Below are positions 1 to 7,764 of a DNA stretch of 64,000 bases, one piece after another; position 1 is the stretch's first letter; each line of letters opens with the position of its first letter. The translations under genes and the position numbers were made by a program. Source of the DNA: an uncultured Eubacteriales bacterium (lineage in GTDB: Bacteria > Bacillota > Clostridia > Oscillospirales > CAG-272); the NCBI GenBank assembly GCA_900542425.1, contig UQNQ01000003.1, positions 1 through 64,000 of the forward strand, in the 5' to 3' direction. Under the pieces are notes generated by a model. That model saw nothing but the letters and a program-made list of their open reading frames with translations, was not told the origin of the DNA and made no database searches.

Positions 1-20
1 CGCAAAAACGCTTCTCACGG

Positions 21-56
21 GGTACCCCCTCACGGGGTACCTCGTTTTTTGTTTTT
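21..56 (+). terminator. Rho-independent terminator of an upstream gene
   Basis: GGTACCCC and GGGGTACC form an 8-bp perfect stem around a CTCAC loop. TCG, six T, G and five T follow. The gene it ends lies left of the window. Confidence 0.7.
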
Positions 57-231
57 CGGAAAACGGGGGGCGAGTGAAAGGAGATTCATATATACAGATA
101 GAAAAGTGAAAATGATTTTATAAGTCAGACAGGACCGGGACCGCAGACAATCCTTGCCGGAAGTTCTGCCGCTGTTGCGATGGATGACCGGTTTATTATG
201 AGATAGAAAGCGAGAGCTTTTTATCATATAG

Positions 232-256
232 CGTGAATAAGTTCATGCTTATCACG
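232..256. repeat. Inverted repeat GCGTGA(A)TAAG / CTTATCACGC
   Basis: Ten to eleven complementary bases flank a TTCATG loop, just upstream of the 270-308 terminator. There is no T-run. It could be an operator or the body of a short structured RNA. Confidence 0.4.
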
Positions 257-269
257 CACTCCTAAAGAA

Positions 270-308
270 AAACGGCAGGGCGCGTTGCGGAGCGCCCTGT
301 CGTTTTTT
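270..308. terminator. Strong terminator hairpin
   Basis: ACGGCAGGGCGC pairs with GCGCCCTGTCGT (one wobble) around a short loop and is followed by six T. An A-rich left flank could also serve the other strand. No gene is visible directly upstream, so it ends either a short RNA or a read-through transcript. Confidence 0.75.
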
Positions 309-389
309 ATATAGGAAATCTGAAAAAACAATCCTGCAGACGAGATTTTTCTTTCCTTTTTGCTCTGTGGGAAAGAATGTCCGTTTTTT

Positions 390-420
390 GTCATAAAACC
401 CGAACGAGCCGCATAAGCAT
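390..420 (+). promoter_or_regulatory. Possible sigma-E promoter of spoIVA
   Basis: GTCATAAA at 390-397 and CATAAGCAT at 412-420 are 14 bases apart. They resemble the sigma-E -35 and CATA-type -10 elements. SpoIVA is a mother-cell sigma-E gene in other spore formers. The match is imperfect. Confidence 0.45.
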
Positions 421-457
421 ATAGCAAACAAAATCATGTATCAATGCGGAGGGAAAT

Positions 458-1936
458 ATGGCAAATACCAATATTTACAAGGATATTGCGGCGCGCACCG
501 GCGGAGATATTTATATCGGCGTCGTCGGACCGGTCAGAACGGGAAAATCGACGTTTATCAAGAAATTTATGGAAACATTGGTGATTCCGAACATTAAAAA
601 TGAATATGACAGACAGCGTGCCAAGGATGAAATGCCGCAGTCGGCGGCGGGGAAGACCGTTATGACAACGGAGCCGAAATTCATTCCTGACGAGGCGGTA
701 GAAGTAACGCTTGACGGAGGTGCTACACTTTCCGTTAAAATGATTGACTGCGTCGGTTACATTGTTCCCGAAGCACTGGGAAATTTTGAAGGGGATAAGC
801 CGCGTATGGTGATGACACCGTGGTCCGATGAGAGTATGCCGTTTGACAAAGCGGCGGAAATCGGAACACAAAAGGTCATTACGGATCATTCTACCATCGG
901 CGTGCTTGTAACCTGCGACGGCAGCTTCGGAGAGCTTTCCCGTGAGAATTATGTTGACAGTGAAGCACGTATTGCATCCGAGTTACATGCTATCAACAAA
1001 CCGTTTGTTATCGTACTGAATTCCGCGAGACCGGAAAGCGAGGAAGCGGTATCCTTGGCGCTTTTCCTTGAAGAGCGTTACAATGCGCCTGTTGCGCTTG
1101 TAAACTGCTTGGAACTGGACAAAAATGATATCCGTCATATTCTTGAGCTTGTACTTCTTGAATTCCCAGTTACGGAAATTTCCGTTGATCTTCCGGATTA
1201 TATGAATGCGCTGGACAGCTCTCATGTGATTCATCGTTCTGTTTATGACACTATCTCCAGCTGTGCTGCCAATGTCACGAGAACGGGTGATATTGCCAAG
1301 TGTTTTGAAAAAGCGACTGAAAATGAGTATATTAAAGATGTCAGAATCGATAAAATCGATCTTGGCTGCGGCTGCGCGAAAATCACAATGGAACTGGTCG
1401 ACGGACTCTTCTATCAGCTGATTGGAGAGCTTACGGGGTTTGATATTGACGGCGATGAGGCACTTATGAAACAGCTCGTTGAACTTGCTGACATCAAAAA
1501 GCAATATGATAAGGTGAAGACGGCACTGGATGAGGTGGAAGAAACCGGATATGGCATCGTTATGCCGGATCTTTATGATTTGACGCTCGAAGAGCCTCAG
1601 ATGGTGAAACAGTCGGGCAGCTACGGCGTAAAGCTGCGTGCTTCCGCGCCGAGCATTCATATGATTAAAGCAGATATTACGGCGGAAGTATCGCCGATTG
1701 TCGGGACCGAACAGCAGTCAGAAGAGCTGATTGGCTTCCTGCTTCGCGAATTTGAAACGGACCCGAGAAAAATTTGGGATACCAATCTGTTTGGAAAATC
1801 GCTTTATGAACTGATGAATGAAGGCTTGCACAACAAACTTTCTCATATGCCGGACGACGCGCGCGCGAAGCTTTCCGAGACACTCCAGCGCATCATCAAC
1901 GAGGGAAGCGGCGGATTGATTTGTATTATTCTGTAA
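458..1936 (+). CDS. spoIVA: Stage IV sporulation protein A (spore coat ATPase)
   Basis: SpoIVA is the morphogenetic ATPase that polymerises on the forespore surface and anchors the spore coat. The 492-residue protein has the family length. A Walker A motif GPVRTGKST lies at residues 24-32 and the C-terminus ends in the typical GSGGLICIIL, the part that contacts the forespore membrane in the family. The start has a GGAGGG Shine-Dalgarno about 7 bases upstream. The gene stands alone between terminators at 270-308 and 1993-2025, with a possible sigma-E promoter. It marks the host as an endospore former. Identification is secure from end-to-end similarity. Confidence 0.97.
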   Translation: MANTNIYKDIAARTGGDIYIGVVGPVRTGKSTFIKKFMETLVIPNIKNEYDRQRAKDEMPQSAAGKTVMTTEPKFIPDEAVEVTLDGGATLSVKMIDCVGYIVPEALGNFEGDKPRMVMTPWSDESMPFDKAAEIGTQKVITDHSTIGVLVTCDGSFGELSRENYVDSEARIASELHAINKPFVIVLNSARPESEEAVSLALFLEERYNAPVALVNCLELDKNDIRHILELVLLEFPVTEISVDLPDYMNALDSSHVIHRSVYDTISSCAANVTRTGDIAKCFEKATENEYIKDVRIDKIDLGCGCAKITMELVDGLFYQLIGELTGFDIDGDEALMKQLVELADIKKQYDKVKTALDEVEETGYGIVMPDLYDLTLEEPQMVKQSGSYGVKLRASAPSIHMIKADITAEVSPIVGTEQQSEELIGFLLREFETDPRKIWDTNLFGKSLYELMNEGLHNKLSHMPDDARAKLSETLQRIINEGSGGLICIIL

Positions 1937-1992
1937 ACAGGGAATCAAAATTATCCCCAGAACGGAAATAGAATCCGTCTGAAAAAATTTAT

Positions 1993-2025
1993 AAAAGCCG
2001 GTGCCTAAAAAGGTGCCGGCTTTTT
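1993..2025 (+). terminator. Terminator of spoIVA
   Basis: GCCGGTGCC and GGTGCCGGC pair (two wobbles) around an A-rich loop and are followed by TTTTT. Confidence 0.8.
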
Positions 2026-2118
2026 CGATGCTTTGGCAGCGGCAAAATTTTGACACTGCCCCACCATTAAAAAGAATTGTTTTTCTTAATAAAAACGGGG
2101 GGAATTTAAAAAAAGCCC

Positions 2119-2147
2119 TTGACAAAGCAAAAGCAATATGCTATCAT
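2119..2147 (+). promoter_or_regulatory. Sigma-A promoter of the amino-acid ABC operon
   Basis: TTGACA (2119-2124), 17-base spacer, TATCAT (2142-2147). It is the only promoter seen before the three-gene importer operon. Confidence 0.75.
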
Positions 2148-2185
2148 TTTACTACACTAAAACAAAAGTGAAAGGACTATGAACA

Positions 2186-2974
2186 ATGAAAAAATTATTT
2201 GCAGTTATGTTGGCGGCTTTTCTGGTTGTAATGCTTTTCGCATCCTGCGGTCAGAAAGAGATGGTGGTGGTCGGATATACGATCTATGAACCGATGAACT
2301 ATGAGGATGAATCGGGAAAGCTTGTCGGATTTGATACGGAGCTTGCCGAAGCGGTATTTGAGAAACTCGGCTATACAGTTTCGTTTAAACGGATTGACTG
2401 GAACAACAAGTATATGGAACTCAACGGCGGAACCGTTGACTGTCTTTGGAACGGCTTTACGGCAAATACCGCCGATGATGACGGCGTTGCCAGAAGTGAA
2501 AAGGTTGATTTTTCCTACAATTATATGTTAAATAAACAGGTAGTTGTTACAACAGAAGAATTTGCGGCAACCGTTACAGGGATGGATTCCTTTGCGGGTA
2601 AGGTCGGAAGCGCGGAAAAAGGCTCTGCCGGATATACCTATTTGGATAACCTGACAGGATGTATCAAAAAAGATGCTGTCTCCCAGCTGGAGGCTCTGCA
2701 GGAATTGGCTCTCGGTACGGTGGATTTTGTCGTGCTGGATGAGCAGCTTGCCAAAGCGTATGTCGGCAAGGGCGATTATACGGGACTTGCGGTCGCAGAT
2801 GCGGTTTCCAGTGACGCGGAATATTATGCAATCGGATTCCGTAAGGGAAGCGATCTTACCGCAAAAGTCAACGGCGCGCTGGAAGAGCTTGCGGCAGATG
2901 GTACAATTGCGAAGCTTGCTGAAAAATACGGCGTTGCAACAACGGTTATCACGGATTTTTCCGATCAAAAATAA
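2186..2974 (+). CDS. Amino-acid ABC transporter substrate-binding lipoprotein
   Basis: Extracellular solute-binding protein of the family-3 (polar amino acid) type, 262 residues. The signal peptide ends in a lipobox, LFASC, with Cys21 as the lipidated residue, so it should sit on the outer face of the membrane. The mature part has the usual start VVVGYTIYEPMNY and the segment GKLVGFDTELAEAV. It is the first gene of an operon with a permease and an ATPase, the normal order for this class. The ligand cannot be told from sequence alone; polar amino acids are typical of the family. Confidence 0.92.
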   Translation: MKKLFAVMLAAFLVVMLFASCGQKEMVVVGYTIYEPMNYEDESGKLVGFDTELAEAVFEKLGYTVSFKRIDWNNKYMELNGGTVDCLWNGFTANTADDDGVARSEKVDFSYNYMLNKQVVVTTEEFAATVTGMDSFAGKVGSAEKGSAGYTYLDNLTGCIKKDAVSQLEALQELALGTVDFVVLDEQLAKAYVGKGDYTGLAVADAVSSDAEYYAIGFRKGSDLTAKVNGALEELAADGTIAKLAEKYGVATTVITDFSDQK

Positions 2975-3015
2975 CCGCAGGATAGGATAGAAATGAACGA
3001 TAACGGAGAAATCAT

Positions 3016-3726
3016 ATGACGTTCTGGCAAATAACACTCGATCTGCTTCATGGCTTCGGGTTGACTTGTCTTTTGTTCCTTCTGACGCTGATTTTCGCAT
3101 TGCCGTTGGGACTTGGACTTTCCTTTTGCACCATGAGCCGCTGGAAGCCGGTCAAAGTAGTGAGCCGGGTTTTTGTATGGATCATACGCGGAATCCCTCT
3201 GATGCTTTTTATCTGCATGATCTATTATCTTCCGGGCCTTCTCGGAAATGGCAGCGGCAATATATTTGATAGTCTTGACCGTTATTTCACCCAGCTTTTA
3301 GGAAGTGGAACGCTGTTATACTACGGCAGCTTTTGTGCGGTTCTGATTGCGTTTGTCATCAACTATGCCTGCTATTTTTCGGAAATTTTCCGCGGCGGAA
3401 TCGAAAGTATTTCCAAAGGTCAGTACGAGGCGGGACAGGTGCTGGGAATGACAAGAGGACAAATCTTCCGAAAGGTGATTTTCAAGCAGGTTGTGAAACG
3501 AATTCTTCCGCCGATGTCCAATGAAGTCATTACGCTTGTGAAGGATACTGCGCTTGCCAACGTCATCGCCATTCCGGAAATTATCAAGCGCTCCAAGGAT
3601 ATGGCAGCGACACAGGCGCTTACATGGCCGCTGTTTTATACAGCTGTATTCTATTTGATTTTTGTAGGCGTTCTGACACTTCTTTTCGGGTATGCGGAGA
3701 AAAAGCTGTCTTATTTTAAGGCATAA
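3016..3726 (+). CDS. Amino-acid ABC transporter permease
   Basis: Integral membrane subunit of the HisM/GlnP type, 236 residues with about five hydrophobic segments. The EAA-like cytoplasmic loop that docks to the ATPase is visible: GQYEAGQVLGMTRGQIFRKV around residues 135-155. It begins 41 bases after the binding protein and ends 12 bases before the ATPase, so the three are co-transcribed. A single permease gene suggests a homodimer. Confidence 0.92.
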   Translation: MTFWQITLDLLHGFGLTCLLFLLTLIFALPLGLGLSFCTMSRWKPVKVVSRVFVWIIRGIPLMLFICMIYYLPGLLGNGSGNIFDSLDRYFTQLLGSGTLLYYGSFCAVLIAFVINYACYFSEIFRGGIESISKGQYEAGQVLGMTRGQIFRKVIFKQVVKRILPPMSNEVITLVKDTALANVIAIPEIIKRSKDMAATQALTWPLFYTAVFYLIFVGVLTLLFGYAEKKLSYFKA

Positions 3727-3738
3727 GGAGGATGCGCG

Positions 3739-4545
3739 GTGTTTCTTGAGGTAAAAGGTTTGACCAAAAGCTTTGAGGGAACAGAGGTTTTAAAAGGAAT
3801 TGATTTTACAATGGAAAAGGGGCAGGTGCTTTCTATTATCGGCTCCTCAGGCAGTGGAAAAACCACACTGCTGCGGTGCATCAATTCCTTGGAAACAGCG
3901 GATTCCGGGGAAATCATTGTCGGCGGAAACAAGATTTTTGATGCGGAAAGCCGACGGATGGATGATAGAGCATTGAGAGAAGAGCGACTTAGCTTTGGAC
4001 TCGTATTTCAGGCTTTTCATCTGTTTCCCCAGTATACCGCATTGGAAAATATTACGCTTGCGCCCGGGCTTCGTATTCGTGAGCTTTGCAAAAAGCAAAA
4101 ACTTTCACGTGAGAAACGAGAAGAACTGCTGCATGAAGAAACGGAAAAAGCGCTGGAGCTTTTATCTAAGGTCGGGCTTTCCGATAAACGTGATTTTTAT
4201 CCCTGTCAGCTTTCGGGCGGACAGCAGCAGCGTGTTTCGATTGCGCGAGCCTTGGCTTTGAATCCGGATATCCTGTGTTTTGACGAACCGACATCGGCAC
4301 TGGATCCGGAAATTACAGGTGAAGTGCTGAAAATCATCAAAGGACTTGCGGCGGAAAATATGACGATGATTATCGTAACACATGAAATGACATTTTCTCG
4401 TGATGTTTCAGATAAAATTATCTTTATGGATGACGGTGTCATTGCCGCTGAGGGCTCTCCGGAAGAGATTTTCGGTCAGACAGAAAACGGAAGGCTACAG
4501 GCCTTCTTGACTTCATTTTATAATAACCAAGCGAGCATAAGCTGA
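3739..4545 (+). CDS. Amino-acid ABC transporter ATP-binding protein
   Basis: ATPase of the GlnQ/HisP class, 268 residues. Walker A GSSGSGKTT is at residues 35-43, the Q-loop at VFQAFHLFPQ, the signature LSGGQQQR and the Walker B LCFDEPTSALDPE. The start is GTG with an AAGGAGG Shine-Dalgarno. A charged stretch of about 25 residues before the signature makes it somewhat longer than GlnQ. It closes the operon and is followed by a bidirectional terminator at 4551-4588. Confidence 0.93.
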   Translation: MFLEVKGLTKSFEGTEVLKGIDFTMEKGQVLSIIGSSGSGKTTLLRCINSLETADSGEIIVGGNKIFDAESRRMDDRALREERLSFGLVFQAFHLFPQYTALENITLAPGLRIRELCKKQKLSREKREELLHEETEKALELLSKVGLSDKRDFYPCQLSGGQQQRVSIARALALNPDILCFDEPTSALDPEITGEVLKIIKGLAAENMTMIIVTHEMTFSRDVSDKIIFMDDGVIAAEGSPEEIFGQTENGRLQAFLTSFYNNQASIS

Positions 4546-4550
4546 TTTAC

Positions 4551-4588
4551 AATAGAAAAAATCCGGTTTATACCGGATTTTTTCTATT
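4551..4588. terminator. Bidirectional terminator between ABC operon and XRE gene
   Basis: AATAGAAAAAATCCGG and CCGGATTTTTTCTATT form a 16-bp perfect stem, with T-runs on both strands. It serves the plus-strand importer operon and overlaps the last codons of the minus-strand regulator. Confidence 0.85.
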
Positions 4589-4793
4589 GTTTTTTGTTGC
4601 TTCTTCCGAGGATATAATCGGCGGATACATGATAATAATCACAAAGAGTTATCAAATGTCGGATCGGCAGTTCATTGGCGCCGCGTTCATAGCGTGCATA
4701 CATCGTTTGAGAGGTATGAAGTATTTCTGCAATTTCTTGCTGTGTTTTGTCATGATCTTCCCGTAAATCTCGGATACGCTTTGTATAATTCAT
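4584..4793 (-). CDS. Small XRE-family transcriptional regulator
   Basis: A 69-residue protein consisting of one Cro/CI-type helix-turn-helix: QQEIAEILHTSQTMYARYERG is the HTH core, followed by LPIRHLITLCDYYHVSADYILGR as in single-domain clostridial regulators. I chose the ATG at 4793 because AGGGTG lies 6 bases upstream; a GTG three codons earlier is possible. It is divergent from the small membrane protein at 4919. The shared gap holds two overlapping inverted repeats across the other gene's -35 box, which suggests control of that gene and of itself. Confidence 0.85.
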   Translation of the reverse strand: MNYTKRIRDLREDHDKTQQEIAEILHTSQTMYARYERGANELPIRHLITLCDYYHVSADYILGRSNKKQ

Positions 4794-4819
4794 ATGTGTC
4801 ACCCTGTTTTATTATATCA

Positions 4820-4850
4820 AGTAAAAAAATTTACTATTGACGTTAGTAAA
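4820..4850. promoter_or_regulatory. Nested inverted repeats, probable XRE operator
   Basis: TTTACTA (4830-4836) and TAGTAAA (4844-4850) are perfect arms 7 bases apart and enclose the -35 box of the plus-strand promoter. AGTAAA and TTTACT (4820-4835) form a second, overlapping repeat with the same half-site. The divergent XRE gene starts 27 bases away. Binding would block both promoters. Confidence 0.6.
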
Positions 4851-4865
4851 TATATGTACTATAAT
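4837..4865 (+). promoter_or_regulatory. Sigma-A promoter of the SHOCT membrane protein
   Basis: TTGACG (4837-4842), 17-base spacer, TATAAT (4860-4865). The -35 box lies inside the inverted repeat. Confidence 0.75.
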
Positions 4866-4918
4866 AAGAAATATTCGGAAAAATAAGAATATTCCGTCTT
4901 TCAGGGGGACAGAACGAT

Positions 4919-5218
4919 ATGGCATGGGAAATAGAAATTGTGAGTTTGCTGGTTTGCTGTGTACTTGGATTGACGCCGGCGTTTATCGCCGGAAATAAGG
5001 GAGAGCGTTTTTTTCCGTGGTGGGTATACGGGACTTTTTTGTTTCCTGTCGCAATGCTCCATGCCCTTTATATCAAAGAAAAAAGAGGTGAGACTTGCGA
5101 TAAGAAATCCGTATTGACTGCGGAAATCCTGATAAAATATGAAGAGCTTTGGGAACGGGGCATACTCACAGAGGAGGAATTTCAGCAGATAAAAAAACAA
5201 ATTTTAGAAGAAAATTGA
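4919..5218 (+). CDS. Small membrane protein with C-terminal SHOCT-like motif
   Basis: 99 residues. Two hydrophobic segments (about 6-25 and 34-50) are followed by a charged tail with LIKYEELWERGILTEEEF near residues 70-90. That matches the SHOCT (short C-terminal) motif of unknown role, often found at the ends of small membrane proteins. A GGGGGAC Shine-Dalgarno precedes the ATG. The divergent XRE regulator and the operator over its promoter suggest tight repression. No function can be assigned. Confidence 0.75.
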   Translation: MAWEIEIVSLLVCCVLGLTPAFIAGNKGERFFPWWVYGTFLFPVAMLHALYIKEKRGETCDKKSVLTAEILIKYEELWERGILTEEEFQQIKKQILEEN

Positions 5219-5330
5219 AAATTCCCGTTTCAAGAGAAATGTGAGGATGTTATGGAACCCTGGAGATTTTTCTTGCAGGATTTTCTATCATATGGTACAA
5301 TTAAGAAAAAACAAGTTTGAGAGGTATCTT

Positions 5331-6101
5331 ATGGAATCGAATTCCATGAATTTATCTGAGAACAGTGGAAAAAACGTCTTGTGGAACGGCTGTGAAATGA
5401 TACGGGACGCTGATTCTTGTTCGTCGGAAATTTTCCGGTTTCTACGGTATTTAGCGGAAAAAAATCTACCGGTCGAGACACCTCTTTTCCTTGCCGATGG
5501 CAAAGAACATTACCGATTTGTGCAGGCGGAAACGGTGCATCCTGGCCCATGGACGAATGAGTCCTTGTTTGTTATTGGCGGGCTGGTTCGTGCACTTCAT
5601 GATGCAGGAAGAAGCTATATTCCGGAAGCTCCTTTGCGATACCGGTCATGGTATCTAAGGGAAATCGGAGATACTGGTCGTATTTGGTGTCATGGCGATA
5701 TCGCTCCGTGGAATATGCTTACGTTGAACGGTATGCCATATGTACTGATTGATTGGGAATACGCGGGACCGCTTGATCCGATGGTAGAACTTGCCAGAGT
5801 TTGTTGGCTGTTTTGTCAACTTTACGATGACGATATTGCGGAAATGCACGGACTTCCTTCTCCTGAATTAAGGGCGGAGCAGGTTCGGATCCTCTGTGAT
5901 GGCTATGGGCTTTGCGGGAAGGAAAGAGCCAATATACTGGACCGGATAATCGACGTGATTGTATGTGAAACTGCGCATGAGGCGATCGATCCCAAACTTA
6001 CGGTTCAAAGTGTCGGTGAGCTTTGGGGGTTCGCATGGAGATGTCGCAGCCTTTATTGGATTTTCAGGCATCGCAGGATGCTTGAAGCAGCGCTTATATA
6101 A
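5331..6101 (+). CDS. Aminoglycoside phosphotransferase-like (APH/choline kinase) protein
   Basis: 256 residues of the APH/ChoK kinase fold. The catalytic loop reads WCHGDIAPWNML (catalytic Asp in HGD, Asn in WN) and the metal-binding segment VLIDWEYAGP, both in the expected order. The N-lobe is short and I cannot point to a clear nucleotide-binding lysine. I chose the ATG at 5331 because GAGAGG precedes it; an upstream in-frame ATG at 5241 has no better ribosome site. The substrate is unknown: sugar, choline or drug kinases share these motifs, so resistance should not be inferred. A strong terminator follows at 6101-6140. Confidence 0.8.
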   Translation: MESNSMNLSENSGKNVLWNGCEMIRDADSCSSEIFRFLRYLAEKNLPVETPLFLADGKEHYRFVQAETVHPGPWTNESLFVIGGLVRALHDAGRSYIPEAPLRYRSWYLREIGDTGRIWCHGDIAPWNMLTLNGMPYVLIDWEYAGPLDPMVELARVCWLFCQLYDDDIAEMHGLPSPELRAEQVRILCDGYGLCGKERANILDRIIDVIVCETAHEAIDPKLTVQSVGELWGFAWRCRSLYWIFRHRRMLEAALI

Positions 6102-6140
6102 CACAGGAACACCTGTTATCAGGTGTTCCTGTGTTTTTTG
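6101..6140 (+). terminator. Strong terminator after the kinase-like gene
   Basis: A 15-bp perfect stem (ACACAGGAACACCTG and its complement) with a TTAT loop is followed by TTTTT. Confidence 0.9.
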
Positions 6141-6272
6141 AATATTGATAGGAAAGTTTTTTGCATGGATGGTTGACTTTTGCCAACACTTCGAATCGTA
6201 AAGGGGAAAGTTTTTGATTCCCGTTTCTTTTTTATTTTATGATTTCTGCTATAGATAGGACAAAAAATCCAC

Positions 6273-7487
6273 TCACTCATGATCGCTCGCACCTTCCCGT
6301 ATCAACAATTTCTTATAGGTTAAGTCTATTCCAATTGCTCCAAGCGGGGCGGTAACAAGAATGGCCAATACGGCAACCGATAAAACAATTTGACCGCAAG
6401 GTAATCCCATAGCCAATGGTATAGAGCCAATGGCGGCTTGAACGGTTGCCTTTGGCAAATATGCAATCACGCAAAAAAGCCGTTCTTTCCAATTCAGTTG
6501 TGTCTTAACTAGGCAAACAGAAACACCGATTCCTCGGAACAGAAGCGCAAGAAAAATCATGGCAATAGCAGTCAAACCCGCCTCCATTGTATAGCGAATA
6601 TCGACGGCTGCGCCTACCAGTACAAAAAGAATGACCTCAGCGGCTATCCATAGTTTCCCGAATTTTTCAGACAATCTTTTCGAAACAAAGGCAATGCTTT
6701 TCATTTTTAGTATACAAGCCATGCTTACAATGGCCAATAGACCCGAAATGGATACAAACCCTTCTGTCCATGTTTCTATTGCCATAAGCATAAAAGAAAC
6801 ACCAAGAATGATAATGACTTTCATACTGTTTCGGACACAATGCTTATGTGCGTATGCCGTTTCAAAGAAAATTGAAAGCACATAACCGACAACGGCTCCT
6901 AATAAAATACCAAGTATCATAGAAATCGGAATATTAACAAAGTCCATAATATTGACATGACCGCCCTGCGCCATACTGACAAAGGTGGTAAATAGAACAA
7001 TAACAAAAATATCATCACAAGAAGCACCCGCCATTACCAACTGCGGAATGCTTTTTTCTGTACCATATTTGCTATCCATAAGTTGTACCATTCTCGGAAC
7101 AACTACTGCAGGCGAAACAGCACCGAGAACGGCACCCATAACGGCAGCTTCCATCCTTGAAACACCGAGCAAATAAGGCGCAAAAAGGAAGAACGCTAAG
7201 ATTTCAAAACTTGCCGGTACGAATGACATCATAATCGCCGGACGACCAACTTTTTTCAAATCCGAAAGGTCAAGGGAAAGCCCTGCTTTCAGAAGAATGA
7301 TAATCAGCGCCATTTGTCGCAATTCTGACGATATGGATAAGATAGATGGATCTAATAAATCCAATACATACGGCCCTAAAACAATGCCTGTAATCAGCAT
7401 ACCAATGATACGTGGCAATTTTAATTTCTGACAAATGGCAGCCATGGATAGCCCAATCAGAAAAATAAAAGCAAGTGATGTCAACAT
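6273..7487 (-). CDS. Cation/proton antiporter (CPA family), fluoride-riboswitch controlled
   Basis: A 404-residue membrane protein with about 12 hydrophobic segments of the monovalent cation:proton antiporter fold (Kef/NhaP type, COG0475-like). The paired acidic motif GASCDDIF places two Asp at about residues 158-159, the transport-site position in this fold. The ATG at 7487 was chosen because AAAGGAGGA lies just upstream; the open frame extends further but into the riboswitch. No TrkA-N domain follows. The leader carries a crcB-type fluoride aptamer, and genes under that switch usually export fluoride or help the cell survive it. A role in fluoride or related ion stress is therefore inferred, not shown. 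Confidence 0.88.
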   Translation of the reverse strand: MLTSLAFIFLIGLSMAAICQKLKLPRIIGMLITGIVLGPYVLDLLDPSILSISSELRQMALIIILLKAGLSLDLSDLKKVGRPAIMMSFVPASFEILAFFLFAPYLLGVSRMEAAVMGAVLGAVSPAVVVPRMVQLMDSKYGTEKSIPQLVMAGASCDDIFVIVLFTTFVSMAQGGHVNIMDFVNIPISMILGILLGAVVGYVLSIFFETAYAHKHCVRNSMKVIIILGVSFMLMAIETWTEGFVSISGLLAIVSMACILKMKSIAFVSKRLSEKFGKLWIAAEVILFVLVGAAVDIRYTMEAGLTAIAMIFLALLFRGIGVSVCLVKTQLNWKERLFCVIAYLPKATVQAAIGSIPLAMGLPCGQIVLSVAVLAILVTAPLGAIGIDLTYKKLLIREGASDHE

Positions 7488-7507
7488 ACAAAATCCTCCT
7501 TTGATAC

Positions 7508-7555
7508 AAAAAAGCCGGCAATTCCCACATGTATGCAGAAATTGTCGGCTTTTTA
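7508..7555 (-). terminator. Regulated terminator of the fluoride riboswitch
   Basis: On the minus strand AAAAAGCCGACAATT pairs with AATTGCCGGCTTTTT and ends in a T-run just before the antiporter's ribosome site. Its 5' half and loop contain TTCTGCATACATG, which can pair instead with the upstream hairpin, giving an antiterminated form. Confidence 0.75.
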
Positions 7556-7564
7556 TAAAAGAAG

Positions 7565-7586
7565 ACTTCTGCATACATGCAGAAGT
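7565..7586 (-). repeat. Switching hairpin of the fluoride leader
   Basis: ACTTCTGCAT, a 2-base loop and ATGCAGAAGT form a perfect 10-bp stem. Its first arm contains the ACUUC needed for the aptamer's pseudoknot. Its second arm can pair over 13 bases with the terminator. It is therefore mutually exclusive with both. Confidence 0.65.
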
Positions 7587-7640
7587 CATTAGCTTTATCA
7601 AGCGGTTTCGGCAATGCCGAGGGAGAACTTCATTCCCCTT
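7579..7640 (-). promoter_or_regulatory. Fluoride riboswitch aptamer (crcB motif)
   Basis: On the minus strand the RNA reads GGGGA-AUGAAGU-UCUCC (first stem), an extra small hairpin UCGGC/GCCGA, then AACCGCUU-GAUA-AAGCUAAUGACUUCU. The conserved AAC, GCU-AAUGAC and the pseudoknot GAAGU/ACUUC match the crcB motif as known from fluoride riboswitch structures. It starts within a few bases of the predicted transcription start and precedes an antiporter, one of the gene classes known downstream of this motif. The extra hairpin between the first stem and AAC is less common. Confidence 0.85.
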
Positions 7641-7647
7641 TTTCTAT

Positions 7648-7676
7648 ATTGTAATTGTTTCAATAGAAAAAGTCAA
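7648..7676 (-). promoter_or_regulatory. Sigma-A promoter of the fluoride-riboswitch transcript
   Basis: On the minus strand TTGACT (7676-7671), 17-base spacer, TACAAT (7653-7648). Transcription would begin near 7641, directly at the aptamer. Confidence 0.85.
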
Positions 7677-7764
7677 GAGAAAAGCAAAAAATGATGAGTT
7701 AATCATTTTGCTGGATGATTCTGCTTTTCACATCGACGGCTGTGAAAGGCTGTTTTTTTCTTAT

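Larger units (their letters stand above)
1..457. other. Non-coding start region with several hairpins
   Basis: I see no credible gene before spoIVA. The stretch holds a terminator at 21-56, a small AAAGC/GCTTT hairpin with a T-run near 207-222, an 11-bp-arm inverted repeat at about 232-256, and a strong terminator at 270-308. A probable sporulation promoter sits at 390-420. Between 60 and 205 nothing is recognised; a small RNA ending at one of the terminators is possible but not shown. Confidence 0.5.

Noticed and set aside
15..44. Tandem TCACGGGGTACC units as a possible CRISPR or repeat array
   Set aside because: Only two copies with a 3-4-base gap; best explained as the two arms of a terminator.
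5331..6101. Calling the APH-like gene an antibiotic-resistance gene
   Set aside because: Motifs are shared with choline and sugar kinases, and no context supports resistance.
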